Origin: CAVVFX01 sp963747535
Lineage (GTDB): Bacteria > Acidobacteriota > Terriglobia > Bryobacterales > Bryobacteraceae
Assembly: GCA_963747535.1 (NCBI GenBank)
Contig: CAVVFX010000021.1
Location: 124,001-188,000, forward strand
Length of the DNA stretch: 64,000 nt
Reading direction: 5' to 3'
A program made the translations under genes and the position numbers. Below the pieces are notes generated by a model. It saw only the letters and a program-made list of their open reading frames with translations, searched no databases and was not told where the DNA came from. Shown piece after piece: positions 1 to 7,951 of the stretch (position 1 is its first letter; each line of letters begins with the position of its first letter).

Positions 1-1049
1 ATATTGATGCCGGTCGGACCTGGGGTCGCGGCGTCATCGGTATCCGCGCCGTTGCCGGAGATTGTGTTGCCGACGATCACGTTATCGTTCATGTTTACCG
101 GCGGCGCCCCAGGGACAGAAGCGTGGTTGTGCATCGCGACGCCGGGCAGGCCGTTCCCGGTAAGAGTATTGCCGACGACCACATTGCCGTAGTTCTGATT
201 GCCCGGTCCGGGGGCAAAGATGCCGACCCCCGCGCCGGCTCCGGGAACCAGCAACCCGTTGTTCGTGGAAAGGTTACCGTAGATCGTGTTGTGATAGACG
301 CCTGCCGGAAGCTTTAGACCCGACGAGGGTGCTGGGCTATGTGAAGCCAGGGTAATTCCGCAATCGTAGGCATTGTTGGAGACGGTATTACCCGCGATCA
401 GGTTGTCGTGAGACGGGCCGTTCTCGTCGCTGATCAGGATTCCGCCGGAGTTGTTCTTGACGACGTTGCTGGCGATGACCGAATGATTCACGGCGATCAG
501 GTGAATACCTTCGCCGCAATCGAACCCTTCATTCGTCTCGAAGGCGGGCTGGTTCGGGCAGGTACCGGCCGGAGCGTTGAGGCCCCGGTTGTTTCCGCTG
601 ACCACGTTATTGGTAATTGTGACTTCCGAAGCGTTGCTTATCAGGATTCCCTCGAAATTGGCATTCTGGACCGAGATCCCGGAAATAGTCACGCCGCTGA
701 CTCCCGTCAAGGGCGCCTTGGCTGAGCCATCAATGAAGATTCCGTTGGACAGTCCAAAGGCGTTGATGATGGTGCCGCTTCCCGCGCCAATCAACGACAA
801 TGGTTTGTTGATCGTCACGGACTCGCTGTAAATTCCGGCTTGAACGTTTATCACATCACCGGCCGACGCCCCGGCGACGGCCGCGCCAATCGTGATGAAT
901 GCGCAGCCGCTGGTACCCACGCACCAGGTCGCAGCCGATGCAAACTGGCATCCTGAGATAGCCGCCAATACGCACAACCACTTACTTAATTTGTGTCCTG
1001 CCTCTGAACTACGTTCGCACGACAAGCTTGTCTTTTTCTGCTCAATCAT
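1..1049 (-). CDS. Secreted right-handed parallel beta-helix protein (partial, 3' end outside window)
   Basis: I translated this minus-strand frame directly: it starts at ATG 1049 and stays open for 349 codons to the left edge. A stretch rich in Asn, Gly, Ile and Val recurs (forms like VTITNNVVSGN, NLIAGNTVSNN, NVIVGNTISGN), which is the PbH1/NosD-type beta-helix coil pattern of pectate-lyase-like folds. The N-terminus has a hydrophobic segment (WLCVLAAI, about residues 27-34) followed by ISGC, a plausible lipobox, and by FASA, a plausible signal peptidase I site, so the protein is exported either as a lipoprotein or as a soluble protein. GGAG stands 7 bases before the ATG. An early segment (GDVINVQAGIYSESVTINKP) is typical of secreted beta-helix polysaccharide-active or surface proteins. 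The substrate cannot be told because the C-terminal part is missing. It is divergent from the SMP-30 gene. Confidence 0.8.
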   Translation of the reverse strand, partial: MIEQKKTSLSCERSSEAGHKLSKWLCVLAAISGCQFASAATWCVGTSGCAFITIGAAVAGASAGDVINVQAGIYSESVTINKPLSLIGAGSGTIINAFGLSNGIFIDGSAKAPLTGVSGVTISGISVQNANFEGILISNASEVTITNNVVSGNNRGLNAPAGTCPNQPAFETNEGFDCGEGIHLIAVNHSVIASNVVKNNSGGILISDENGPSHDNLIAGNTVSNNAYDCGITLASHSPAPSSGLKLPAGVYHNTIYGNLSTNNGLLVPGAGAGVGIFAPGPGNQNYGNVVVGNTLTGNGLPGVAMHNHASVPGAPPVNMNDNVIVGNTISGNGADTDDAATPGPTGIN

Positions 1050-1268
1050 AAACTGTCTCCGTTTTACTCAAATGTGACTTAGCCAGGGATCGTTCTTATG
1101 ATTCCCGGATCCTAAGGAAATTGGTTCACGTATATACTAACTGTTTTTGAAAGGCGTAAGTCAACTGTCACCGAGAAAGTGTGTTATTCAGTCCGTAGCA
1201 TTCCGCACAGACATACGGGATAGCTGCGATGGAGTCAGCGCCGCCGGCCCACGCCAGTCATTCAATTC

Positions 1269-2360
1269 ATGTATGCTTTCTTGAAGCAACCTATGCCAGC
1301 TAATCAATCCACGTGTTCCCTCAGCCGCCGCGCGCTGCTGACTTCTCTCGCCGGTGCCGCAGTTGTGCCGGCCCTGGCGCAAGCCCCCCGGGACTGGAGC
1401 GGCAAGAATCCTACGCGCTATCCGGATCCCGACATCATCGTCCTGGAGAAGAGCTTCAAGGCGAAAGTAGGCAACACGCCGATCGAGCGACTCTACACCG
1501 GCAACCTGTGGTCCGAAGGTCCGGCGTGGAATGCGGGTGGCCATTACCTCGTCTGGAGCGATATACCCAATGACCGTCAGTTGCGCTACCTCGAAGAGGA
1601 CGGTCATGTCAGCGTGATGCGCAAACCTTCCCACTACAGCAACGGCAACACCTTTGATTATCACGGCCGCCAACTCACCTGCGAGCATGATACTCACCGT
1701 GTCGTGCGTTACGAGCTGAACGGAAGCGTCACGGTGATCGCGGAAAAGTACAACGGTAAATACCTCAATGCACCCAACGATATCGTGGTGCATCCTGACG
1801 GCGGAATCTGGTTCTCCGACCCGGGCTACGGCATCCTGGGCAACTACGAGGGCCACAAGGGCAAGATGGATCTCAAGGAAGCGGTTTACCGGGTCGATCC
1901 CAAGACGGCTAAAATCGAGCTCATTACCGACGACCTTTATAAACCCAACGGGATCTGCTTCTCACCGGACTACAAGAAGGTCTACATCTGCGATACGGGT
2001 TCAACGCATTATCCGGAAGCGCCCAATATCATCAAAGTTTACGATGTGATCGACCAGATGAAGGCCGGCAAGGGTCGGGTATTCTTTAACATGGAAATGA
2101 GCGGCAAGGGCTCGGGCCTGGCGGACGGCATCCGCGCAGACGTTGACGGCAACATCTGGATTGGCGCTGGCTGGGTAGGCGCGGGCTATGACGGGGTGCA
2201 CGTGGTCACGCCCGAGGGCCAGCGGATCGGCCAGATCCTGCTGCCTGAAATCTGCGCCAATCTCTGCTTCGGCGGCGAGAAGCGCAACCGGCTCTTCATG
2301 GCCGCCAGCCAGTCGCTCTACGCAGTATATGTGGAGACTCAGGGCGCGCACATCTGCTGA
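1269..2360 (+). CDS. SMP-30/gluconolactonase/LRE family protein with Tat-like signal
   Basis: A 363-residue six-bladed propeller of the SMP-30/regucalcin/gluconolactonase family, expected to hydrolyse a sugar lactone in the periplasm. The N-terminus carries a twin-arginine-like segment (SRRALLTSLAGAAVVPALAQA spread over residues 19-39). The family's metal and substrate ligands can be matched in order: E83 (SEGPAW), N170 (NAPND), N227 (KPNGICFSPD) and D286 (LADGIRADVDG), corresponding to E18, N103, N154 and D204 of human regucalcin. Start: 1269 has no clear ribosome site; the in-frame ATG at 1293 would shorten the n-region by eight residues and keep the Arg pair, so the start is uncertain. The gene stands alone, divergent from the beta-helix gene. 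The actual lactone substrate is unknown. Confidence 0.88.
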   Translation: MYAFLKQPMPANQSTCSLSRRALLTSLAGAAVVPALAQAPRDWSGKNPTRYPDPDIIVLEKSFKAKVGNTPIERLYTGNLWSEGPAWNAGGHYLVWSDIPNDRQLRYLEEDGHVSVMRKPSHYSNGNTFDYHGRQLTCEHDTHRVVRYELNGSVTVIAEKYNGKYLNAPNDIVVHPDGGIWFSDPGYGILGNYEGHKGKMDLKEAVYRVDPKTAKIELITDDLYKPNGICFSPDYKKVYICDTGSTHYPEAPNIIKVYDVIDQMKAGKGRVFFNMEMSGKGSGLADGIRADVDGNIWIGAGWVGAGYDGVHVVTPEGQRIGQILLPEICANLCFGGEKRNRLFMAASQSLYAVYVETQGAHIC

Positions 2361-2403
2361 CGGACAATCGCTGCGGCACGATCTTTCTTGAAACCCAAAA
2401 ACA

Positions 2404-2440
2404 AATGGCAGGGATGGACGCAGATCAACGCAGATAAGAA
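2404..2440. repeat. Family D intergenic repeat copy
   Basis: The stretch GGATGGACGCAGATCAACGC followed by AGATAAG lies between the SMP-30 and CDF genes. A close relative (GATGAACACAGATGAACGCAG) occurs at 34618-34655, and related forms at 34432-34465 and, reversed, at 15598-15626. This suggests a dispersed repeat with internal tandem units of about 12 bases. Confidence 0.5.
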
Positions 2441-2486
2441 TTTAGACTGAAACCGTGCTCCGGACAGATTTGCCGAGCAGCATGAT

Positions 2487-3452
2487 TTGTGCCAGCCGTC
2501 CTACAATGGAAGCGGAGGCTATTTGCACTCGCACCATCATCACGCGGCCGGGACCGGAAAGGTACTGCGGTGGTCGCTTATCGCCACCGTGTTGTTCGTC
2601 GTTCTGGAGGTGTACGCGGGCATCCGCGCCCACAGCCTGGCGCTCATTTCGGACGCCGGACACAACGCCACGGACGCGCTGGCGCTGCTACTCGCCTCAT
2701 TCGCCTTCTTTTTGCAATCCCGCGGGGCCAACGAGCGTAAGACTTATGGATATCACCGGGCGGGAGTTCTTGCCGCATTTCTTAACGCGCTGGTGCTGGT
2801 GCTCCTTTCATTGTGGATCTTCTGGGAAAGCTATCAGCGGGTACTTCGGCCGGAAGCGGTAGCCGAGAACTGGATGATGGCGGTAGCGGCCGGAGGCCTG
2901 TTGTTGAACGGCGGCATTATGTGGGGATTGCGCGGCGCGCATGCCCACGACATCAACGTGCGCAGTGCGTTCGTCCACATGCTGGGGGACCTGCTGGGTG
3001 CGGCCGCCATTCTGATCGGAGGCGCGGTGATCGGCTGGACCGGCTGGCTGTGGATCGATCCAGCTCTCTCCATCCTGATCGCGGCGCTGATTATCTGGAC
3101 AGCCTGGGACATCATCCAGGAGTCGCTCAATATTTTGCTGGAAGGGCTGCCGCGTGGTCTCGAATTAAACAACGTGCAAGCGGCCATGTGCTGCGTGGAG
3201 GGCGTGCTGGACGTTCACGATCTGCACATCTGGAGCATCGGATCGAGTTCGCACGCGTTGAGCTGCCACGTGCTGATCGACGACGTTCCGCCGTCGGCGA
3301 GCAACTGCATTTTGCACCAGATTAATCATGTGCTGCTGGACAAATTCCACATCTGCCACACCACGGTCCAGTTTGAACACGTGAATTGCGCCGTGTCGGA
3401 AGCCGGCTGTGTAATCCCGGTGGACGCGGAAGCGCACCATCACGAGCATTAG
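2487..3452 (+). CDS. Cation diffusion facilitator (CDF) family transporter, zinc/CzcD type
   Basis: A proton-coupled exporter of divalent metal (Zn, Co or Cd) in the inner membrane. Six hydrophobic segments are visible, and both halves of the transport site are of the zinc type: H59-x3-D63 in TM2 (SDAGHNATD) and H164-x3-D168 in TM5 (HMLGD). A cytoplasmic C-terminal domain follows (about residues 210-300). Both termini are His-rich (HSHHHH near the start, HHHEH at the very end), common in zinc exporters. The longest frame starts at TTG 2487, but TTG 2523 has GGAGG at 2514-2518 just upstream and would give a protein beginning MHSHHHH, so 2523 may be the true start (309 residues). The gene converges on rmuC, with a family E repeat between them. 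Confidence 0.9.
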   Translation: MCQPSYNGSGGYLHSHHHHAAGTGKVLRWSLIATVLFVVLEVYAGIRAHSLALISDAGHNATDALALLLASFAFFLQSRGANERKTYGYHRAGVLAAFLNALVLVLLSLWIFWESYQRVLRPEAVAENWMMAVAAGGLLLNGGIMWGLRGAHAHDINVRSAFVHMLGDLLGAAAILIGGAVIGWTGWLWIDPALSILIAALIIWTAWDIIQESLNILLEGLPRGLELNNVQAAMCCVEGVLDVHDLHIWSIGSSSHALSCHVLIDDVPPSASNCILHQINHVLLDKFHICHTTVQFEHVNCAVSEAGCVIPVDAEAHHHEH

Positions 3453-3454
3453 CT

Positions 3455-3498
3455 AACCGTTGTCCGTTTTCCGTCGTCCGTTTTCCGTTTTTAGTTTG
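3455..3498. repeat. Family E intergenic repeat (TCCGTTTTCCG type)
   Basis: Between the convergent CDF and rmuC genes the sequence repeats GTCCGTTTTCCG twice. The same vocabulary (TCCGTTATCCGTTTTCCG and its complement) occurs at 7800-7908 and in a variant at 10731-10808. It overlaps the last codons and stop of rmuC. Confidence 0.5.
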
Positions 3499-4759
3499 TT
3501 TTGGCGGTTAGCACTTTGTCGAACAACGGGGCGGCTGGACCTGGATCGGGTAGTGCGTCAATCGCGATTACTTCGCCGATTTCGCGTTTGCGATCGATTC
3601 CCAGATCCTCGAATTTGCGTGCAGTCGAGAGCAAGCGGGATTCGAGCGAACTGCGACCCTTGGAATATGCCGCGACGGCCTTGGTTAGCCCGGCTCCGAT
3701 TTCCGAGTAGTGCTCGGCGAAGACGCGAATCCGGTCGTAGAGTTCGGCGCCGAGCGCACGGATTTCCTCGGCGTTCTTCGCCAACTGGCGTTCGCGCCAC
3801 CCGTAAGCGACGGCCCGCAGCAGCGCGATCAGCGTGGTCGGCGTCGCCAGCACGACGTTGTTGCGCACCCCGTATTCGATGAGATCGGGCTGCTGCTGGA
3901 GCGCCGCGCTGAAGAAGATCTCACCGGGCAAAAACGCGATCACGAAATCGGGGGCCTGCTGGAACTGGCTCGAGTAGCTCTTCTGTCCCAGCCGGTCGAT
4001 ATGCTTGCGGATCTGCTGCGCGTGCTGCTTCAGTTTCTCCGTGGCGGCAGCCTCACCCGGAGCCTCCAGCGACTCGAGGTACGCGGACAGCGAAACCTTG
4101 GAATCGACCACCACTTCGCGCCCGTTCGGCAGCCGCACGATCATGTCAGGGCGCAGCCGGCCATCGTCCGTCGAGACCGTGACCTGCTCCTGAAAATCGC
4201 AGTGCGCCGTCATGCCCGCCAGTTCGACCACGCGCTTCAACTGGATCTCGCCCCAGCGCCCGCGCGCAATCGGACTCTTCAACGCGCCGGAGAGTTTGCG
4301 TGTCTCCTCCCGCAGGTTGGTCTGGCCCTCGGTCATGGTTTTGACCTGATCGGTCAACGCGGCATACGCGCCGGCACGGGCCAACTCGATGGAGTGAATT
4401 TTTTCATCGACGCGGGCGAGCGAATCGCGCAACGGCTTGACGACCTCGTCGATGGCCTGCTGGCGCCGCGCCAGATCGCCCTGCGCTTCGGATTGATGCC
4501 GGGACAGTTCGGATTTCGCGAGATCCAGAAACTGCCGGTTATTGCGCTCCAGGGCCTCCGACGAGAGAGCCTGGAACTGATCCCGAAGCTGATCCCGGGC
4601 GGCGCGTTCGGCCTCGAGGCGGGCCCGCAAATCGGCTTCGGAGGCAGTTAGCCGGGAGTTTTCGGCGCGGAGGACAGCGGTTTCAGCGGCGAAGCGCGTG
4701 TAGAACCAGACTGCGGCCCCGGTCGCGGCGAGGGCTAGTAACGCGAGAGCCCAAAACAT
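3491..4759 (-). CDS. rmuC: DNA recombination protein RmuC
   Basis: A 422-residue RmuC-family protein, thought to limit recombination between inverted repeats and carrying a PD-(D/E)XK-like nuclease core. A single transmembrane segment at residues 2-24 is followed by a long Ala/Arg/Glu-rich coiled coil (about 25-130). The RmuC domain then shows its hallmark motifs: GRWGEIQLKRVVELAGM, DGRLRPDMIVRLPNGRE and VVVDSKVSLSAY, plus PDFVIAFLPGEIFF further on. Length is normal for the family. A weak promoter is possible on the minus strand (TTGCCC at 4796-4791, 16 bases, CATAAA at 4774-4769), with AGGA before the ATG. Transcribed alone, convergent with the CDF gene. Confidence 0.93.
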   Translation of the reverse strand: MFWALALLALAATGAAVWFYTRFAAETAVLRAENSRLTASEADLRARLEAERAARDQLRDQFQALSSEALERNNRQFLDLAKSELSRHQSEAQGDLARRQQAIDEVVKPLRDSLARVDEKIHSIELARAGAYAALTDQVKTMTEGQTNLREETRKLSGALKSPIARGRWGEIQLKRVVELAGMTAHCDFQEQVTVSTDDGRLRPDMIVRLPNGREVVVDSKVSLSAYLESLEAPGEAAATEKLKQHAQQIRKHIDRLGQKSYSSQFQQAPDFVIAFLPGEIFFSAALQQQPDLIEYGVRNNVVLATPTTLIALLRAVAYGWRERQLAKNAEEIRALGAELYDRIRVFAEHYSEIGAGLTKAVAAYSKGRSSLESRLLSTARKFEDLGIDRKREIGEVIAIDALPDPGPAAPLFDKVLTAKTN

Positions 4760-5023
4760 GATTCCTATTTTATGTCAGGCGCTAACCGCGGGGCAAGGTA
4801 GAGTCCAGAATATTGTTGACTGCAGGCAGCGGCTAAACGCCGAAAAGATTCCAGCAGCCTGTGGCAGCGGTCTCTCCAGCGCTCGAGAGCAGGCGAAAAC
4901 GCCTACTCCACTACTATATCTTCGTTTCTTTGCGTGCGCGACTGCTGCGCAGCCGGGGCAGACCACAAAAAGCGATGGTCTACCCTACGGTTTGCAGCGA
5001 AGGCGCAGCCAGTCGAAAAGATC
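4760..5023. other. Intergenic region with two palindromic repeats
   Basis: No gene is seen between rmuC and the permease gene. The interval holds a hairpin at 4887-4908 (GAGCAGGCG, AAAA, CGCCTACTC; one mismatch), called family B here. It also holds a family A palindrome at 4942-4990 (GCAGCCGGGGCAGACCAC, A-rich loop, GATGGTCTACCCTACGG). Confidence 0.6.
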
Positions 5024-6442
5024 CTATCGAGCATCCAGGTAAAGATCGCGGACTGCCACGTCACGGCGCAGGTAAGCGATCGGTTCCTCGACGCGGATTG
5101 TCACCTGGCGACCCCCAGGGAGCGGTGTCTGCGAATAGACTGCGGTGCCGTTCCACACGACAGGAGCCAGATCGAGGGTCGCCGGAAACGGAGAATAGGA
5201 GATCAGCCGCGTAAGATAAGACTGGCCCGTTCCCGACCTCTGGGACACCATGCGAGCAGGCCAGCGAAACGGCGACCGGCATAAGAGGTTATTGAGATAG
5301 CCGGCGAAACATTGTATGCCGTCCATAACGTTCGCGGGCGTCTCGCGGAGGGTGATGGTGCGCTCCCGCGGATTGCCGAACAGAGTGAGGTACAACGATG
5401 CGCGAAGGGTTACCGGCTGCCGGGGATTGTCGAGGAGAAATTGCGGAAGCGCCGGTCCTCGTAAGCCGGTCCGATTGCTCTCAAGGACGATTTCCAGTTT
5501 GCTCAGTTCGCTCCGGTGCAGGTTGAGCCCGGTCATATTGAGTTGGGAAGTCCGGCCATCCGGCGTCTCCAGACTGGCTGCATAACTGTCGATTTGATAA
5601 TCGTCGTTGGGCACGCCGCTGATCACTACCGGTAAGCTGAAGCGAAGCAAGGGACCCTCGCGCGCGAATGCGAAATTCTGAGCGGCGTCGCGCACCACCT
5701 CCACGTTTACGGCCTGGCTGGAGAGCCTCGACTGCAACGGAAAGAGCGTTCGCCAGGAAATGAACAGGTACGAGCATGCGCCGCAGATCGCCAGACTGAC
5801 CGCCAGCGCGCGGCCGAACCACGTCCGCCGCAGTCGGTACTGCAGGTAAAGAACGGGCGGTGCGAAGACAGCGAGCGCAGCGTACCCGACCGAGTCGTGA
5901 AGCCACTCCATGGGGGCCGGAGTGGTGAAGCGCGACCACATGGTGAACGAGTATTGGCCAAAGCCGATCAGGGCGATGACCAGGATGCAACCGAAGAAGG
6001 TTGCCATCCCGTCCGTCAGGGCGGCAATCAAGGCCAGGGGAAGCACGACACAGATCAGCACCAGAACCTGCATCCACAAAAGTCCGGGCGCGATCCACGC
6101 AATGGGGAATCCGGCGACGAGCAGGACGGCCGCCTGTGCCAGGAGGATCGGCAGGTTGATGAACGCCAGCATGAAAAGTATCTTGGCTGCGAGCAGGCTT
6201 TGCCAGCGGTACGGCCTTGTGATCCAGAACTGATTTTCACCCGGAAGCGCCTCAGCGTGAACCAGGCGGGCAATCGTATAGCCGGCGGCAACCGCCAGTA
6301 GCACGCCAAACGCATCGGACGCGTCGCCACGTAAACCGTGAGAGCCGAGCCAGTATAAGGCTACGGCCAACGCGAGCAGAAAAGCGATCTCCCGCTGCAG
6401 ATAGCGGACATCCTTCTTGAAAATGTGCCAGGCCTGGTGCAT
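5024..6442 (-). CDS. ABC transporter permease-like membrane protein with C-terminal soluble domain
   Basis: A 472-residue protein I do not recognise as a named family member. The N-terminal half has about six hydrophobic segments (residues 20-215), beginning with MHQAWHIFKKDVRYLQRE, a pattern usual for ABC-2 type permeases (an amphipathic start followed by a KD pair). After a seventh segment (about 212-230), the C-terminal 240 residues look soluble and beta-rich, and probably extracytoplasmic. It lies 12 bases after the ATPase gene with a strong AAGGAG site 6 bases before its ATG, so it is the third gene of a GntR-ATPase-permease operon. The likely role is the membrane partner of the ATPase, exporting an unknown substrate or acting in envelope stress. 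Function is inferred from context. Confidence 0.75.
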   Translation of the reverse strand: MHQAWHIFKKDVRYLQREIAFLLALAVALYWLGSHGLRGDASDAFGVLLAVAAGYTIARLVHAEALPGENQFWITRPYRWQSLLAAKILFMLAFINLPILLAQAAVLLVAGFPIAWIAPGLLWMQVLVLICVVLPLALIAALTDGMATFFGCILVIALIGFGQYSFTMWSRFTTPAPMEWLHDSVGYAALAVFAPPVLYLQYRLRRTWFGRALAVSLAICGACSYLFISWRTLFPLQSRLSSQAVNVEVVRDAAQNFAFAREGPLLRFSLPVVISGVPNDDYQIDSYAASLETPDGRTSQLNMTGLNLHRSELSKLEIVLESNRTGLRGPALPQFLLDNPRQPVTLRASLYLTLFGNPRERTITLRETPANVMDGIQCFAGYLNNLLCRSPFRWPARMVSQRSGTGQSYLTRLISYSPFPATLDLAPVVWNGTAVYSQTPLPGGRQVTIRVEEPIAYLRRDVAVRDLYLDAR

Positions 6443-6454
6443 TTTTCTCTCCTT

Positions 6455-7360
6455 TCAAGCTGCCTTCGACTGGCTGCGCGCCAGCGTCACAAAGATTGCG
6501 CGCAGCGGCATGGCGTTCACCGTGATGTTGTGCACTCCGACGAAAAGGCGGTGAATCTCGCTGGGGGTCCGCTCCGCGTCGAACTTAGTTTCCACAAAGC
6601 GGATGAGGCTGGCAGTCGACTCGCGCCGCAGCCAGTTCCCGGGCCAGTCGCGATCGCCGGGGATGGTGACCGGCGGCTGGAGGGTCACTTCAATTTCACG
6701 AAAGCGGGCCGAGAGAGACGTCATCTCCTCAGCAAAGCGCAGGCGTCCCGCGTCCAGATAAGCGATGTGGCTGGCGAAGCTTTCGATCTCGGCGAGGTCG
6801 TGCGATGAAACCAGAATGGTGGTCTCCTCGGCACTCTCGATGATCCCCTCGATCAGGTCTTCGCGAACTACCGGATCGAGGCCGCTGAAGGGCTCATCGA
6901 GGACCAGCAGTTGCGGCCGGTAGGCCAGGGACGCAGCCAGCGCCGCTTTCATCCGCATGCCGCGGGAAAGATGGCGCAGTTTGCGAGCGCCCGGCAGGTC
7001 GAACTGCCGTACCAGTTCCGCGGCCCGAGCATCATCCCACGCCGGATAGAACGGCTTCAGATACGCGAGCAGGTACTCAACGGTCATCCAGTCCGGCATC
7101 TCCTGGTTTTCCGACACGTAGCCGATGCGCGCCAGTTCCGCCGGCCCGATCTGCCGCGAGTCAAGGCCCAGAACTTCGGCATGTCCTCCATCCGGCTTGA
7201 GAATGTTCATCAAGGTCTTGATGGTGGTCGTTTTGCCCGCGCCGTTGGGGCCGACAAGGCCGAAGACGCTGCCCTCCGGGATCGCCAGATTCAGACCGTC
7301 CAGGGCTGCGACTTTTCGATAACGTTTGGTGAGATCGACTGTGCGTATCACTTCGCTCAT
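6455..7360 (-). CDS. ABC transporter ATP-binding protein
   Basis: A 301-residue ABC ATPase. It has Walker A (GPNGAGKTT), a Q-loop region (YVSENQEMPDW), a signature-like LRHLSRGMRMKAALA in place of LSGGQ, Walker B (LLVLDEPFSGLD) and the H-loop (VSSHDLAEIE). The altered signature (LSRGM) is the form usual in CcmA/YtrB-like export ATPases. The frame extends upstream to 7405, but the start is set at ATG 7360: AAGGAG lies 6 bases upstream and this ATG overlaps the stop of the GntR gene as ATGA. Coupled translation with the regulator is therefore likely. The C-terminal 90 residues are a variable domain. Confidence 0.92.
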   Translation of the reverse strand: MSEVIRTVDLTKRYRKVAALDGLNLAIPEGSVFGLVGPNGAGKTTTIKTLMNILKPDGGHAEVLGLDSRQIGPAELARIGYVSENQEMPDWMTVEYLLAYLKPFYPAWDDARAAELVRQFDLPGARKLRHLSRGMRMKAALAASLAYRPQLLVLDEPFSGLDPVVREDLIEGIIESAEETTILVSSHDLAEIESFASHIAYLDAGRLRFAEEMTSLSARFREIEVTLQPPVTIPGDRDWPGNWLRRESTASLIRFVETKFDAERTPSEIHRLFVGVHNITVNAMPLRAIFVTLARSQSKAA

Positions 7361-7764
7361 TCCTGGCTCCTTGTTGCTTCCTCGGGTGTATTGAGCCGCT
7401 GCCAATGTTGTTCAACGGCATTCAGCACCGCGTCGAGGCCCAAACCCAGCTTCTTGGCTTCCACCACCAGTTGTTCGAGTTCCTTCTTGAGCAGGTTGCT
7501 TCGCTCGGCTGCGGTCGATGCGGCGCGTTCGGCGACCACGGTCCCGGTTCCCGGACGCACCTCGAGCAGCCCTTCATTCACCAGTTGGGTGACCACCTTA
7601 TGGGCCGTATTCGGATTGATCTTGAGTTCTTTGCTGAGGGCGCGGACAGAAGGGAAGGGCTCACCGGGACGCATCTGCCCAGCCACCATGGCTTTCTTGG
7701 CGGCATAGACCACCTGCTCGTAAAGCGAGGCGCCGGGCTCGAACGAGAGGCGGAACGGAATCAT
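7357..7764 (-). CDS. GntR family transcriptional regulator, YtrA type
   Basis: A 135-residue repressor-type protein. A winged helix-turn-helix occupies residues 1-75 (SLYEQVVYAAKKAMVAGQ, then PFPSVRALSKELKINPNTAHK, then GLLEVRPGTGTVV). A short all-helical tail of about 50 residues follows, the size of the YtrA subfamily, which usually sits in front of ABC transporter genes. The open frame runs back to 8013, but those extra 83 residues are low quality and contain a family E repeat; ATG 7764 (MIPFRLSFEPG) is chosen. It probably represses its own operon through the palindrome directly upstream. Its stop overlaps the ATPase start. Confidence 0.92.
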   Translation of the reverse strand: MIPFRLSFEPGASLYEQVVYAAKKAMVAGQMRPGEPFPSVRALSKELKINPNTAHKVVTQLVNEGLLEVRPGTGTVVAERAASTAAERSNLLKKELEQLVVEAKKLGLGLDAVLNAVEQHWQRLNTPEEATRSQE

Positions 7765-7767
7765 GGG

Positions 7768-7788
7768 TGTACTATGACACATGGTACA
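7768..7788. promoter_or_regulatory. Candidate operator of the GntR/ABC operon
   Basis: A 21-base near-palindrome, TGTACTAT-GACAC-ATGGTACA, whose 8-base arms match at 7 of 8 positions. It ends 4 bases before the GntR start codon at 7764. On the minus strand it overlaps a weak promoter (TTGCCT at 7799-7794, 17 bases, CATAGT at 7776-7771) that would begin transcription close to the start codon itself. Position and symmetry fit an autoregulatory site for a YtrA-type regulator. No binding evidence is available. Confidence 0.5.
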
Positions 7789-7799
7789 GTCAAAGGCAA

Positions 7800-7908
7800 G
7801 TTGTCCGTCGTCCGTTATCCGTTTTCCGTTTTCTGATTCCGATCCGTTTGGTGACGGACGGTTTCCGAAGCGGACAACGGATAACGAATAACGAATAACG
7901 AATCCCCG
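7800..7908. repeat. Family E inverted repeat between the GntR gene and tig
   Basis: The left arm GTCCGTTATCCGTTTTCCG (about 7807-7830) pairs imperfectly with CGGACAACGGATAACG (about 7870-7887), followed by two further AATAACGA units. This long imperfect palindrome fills most of the space between the divergent GntR and tig genes. Related copies are at 3455-3498 and 10731-10808. Confidence 0.5.
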
Positions 7909-7951
7909 TGGTAAACTAGGGGTTACTCCTTCCTTTTCGAGGTATCCCCGG

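Noticed and set aside
3710..4651. 313-codon plus-strand open frame
   Set aside because: Antisense to rmuC, with no domain pattern.
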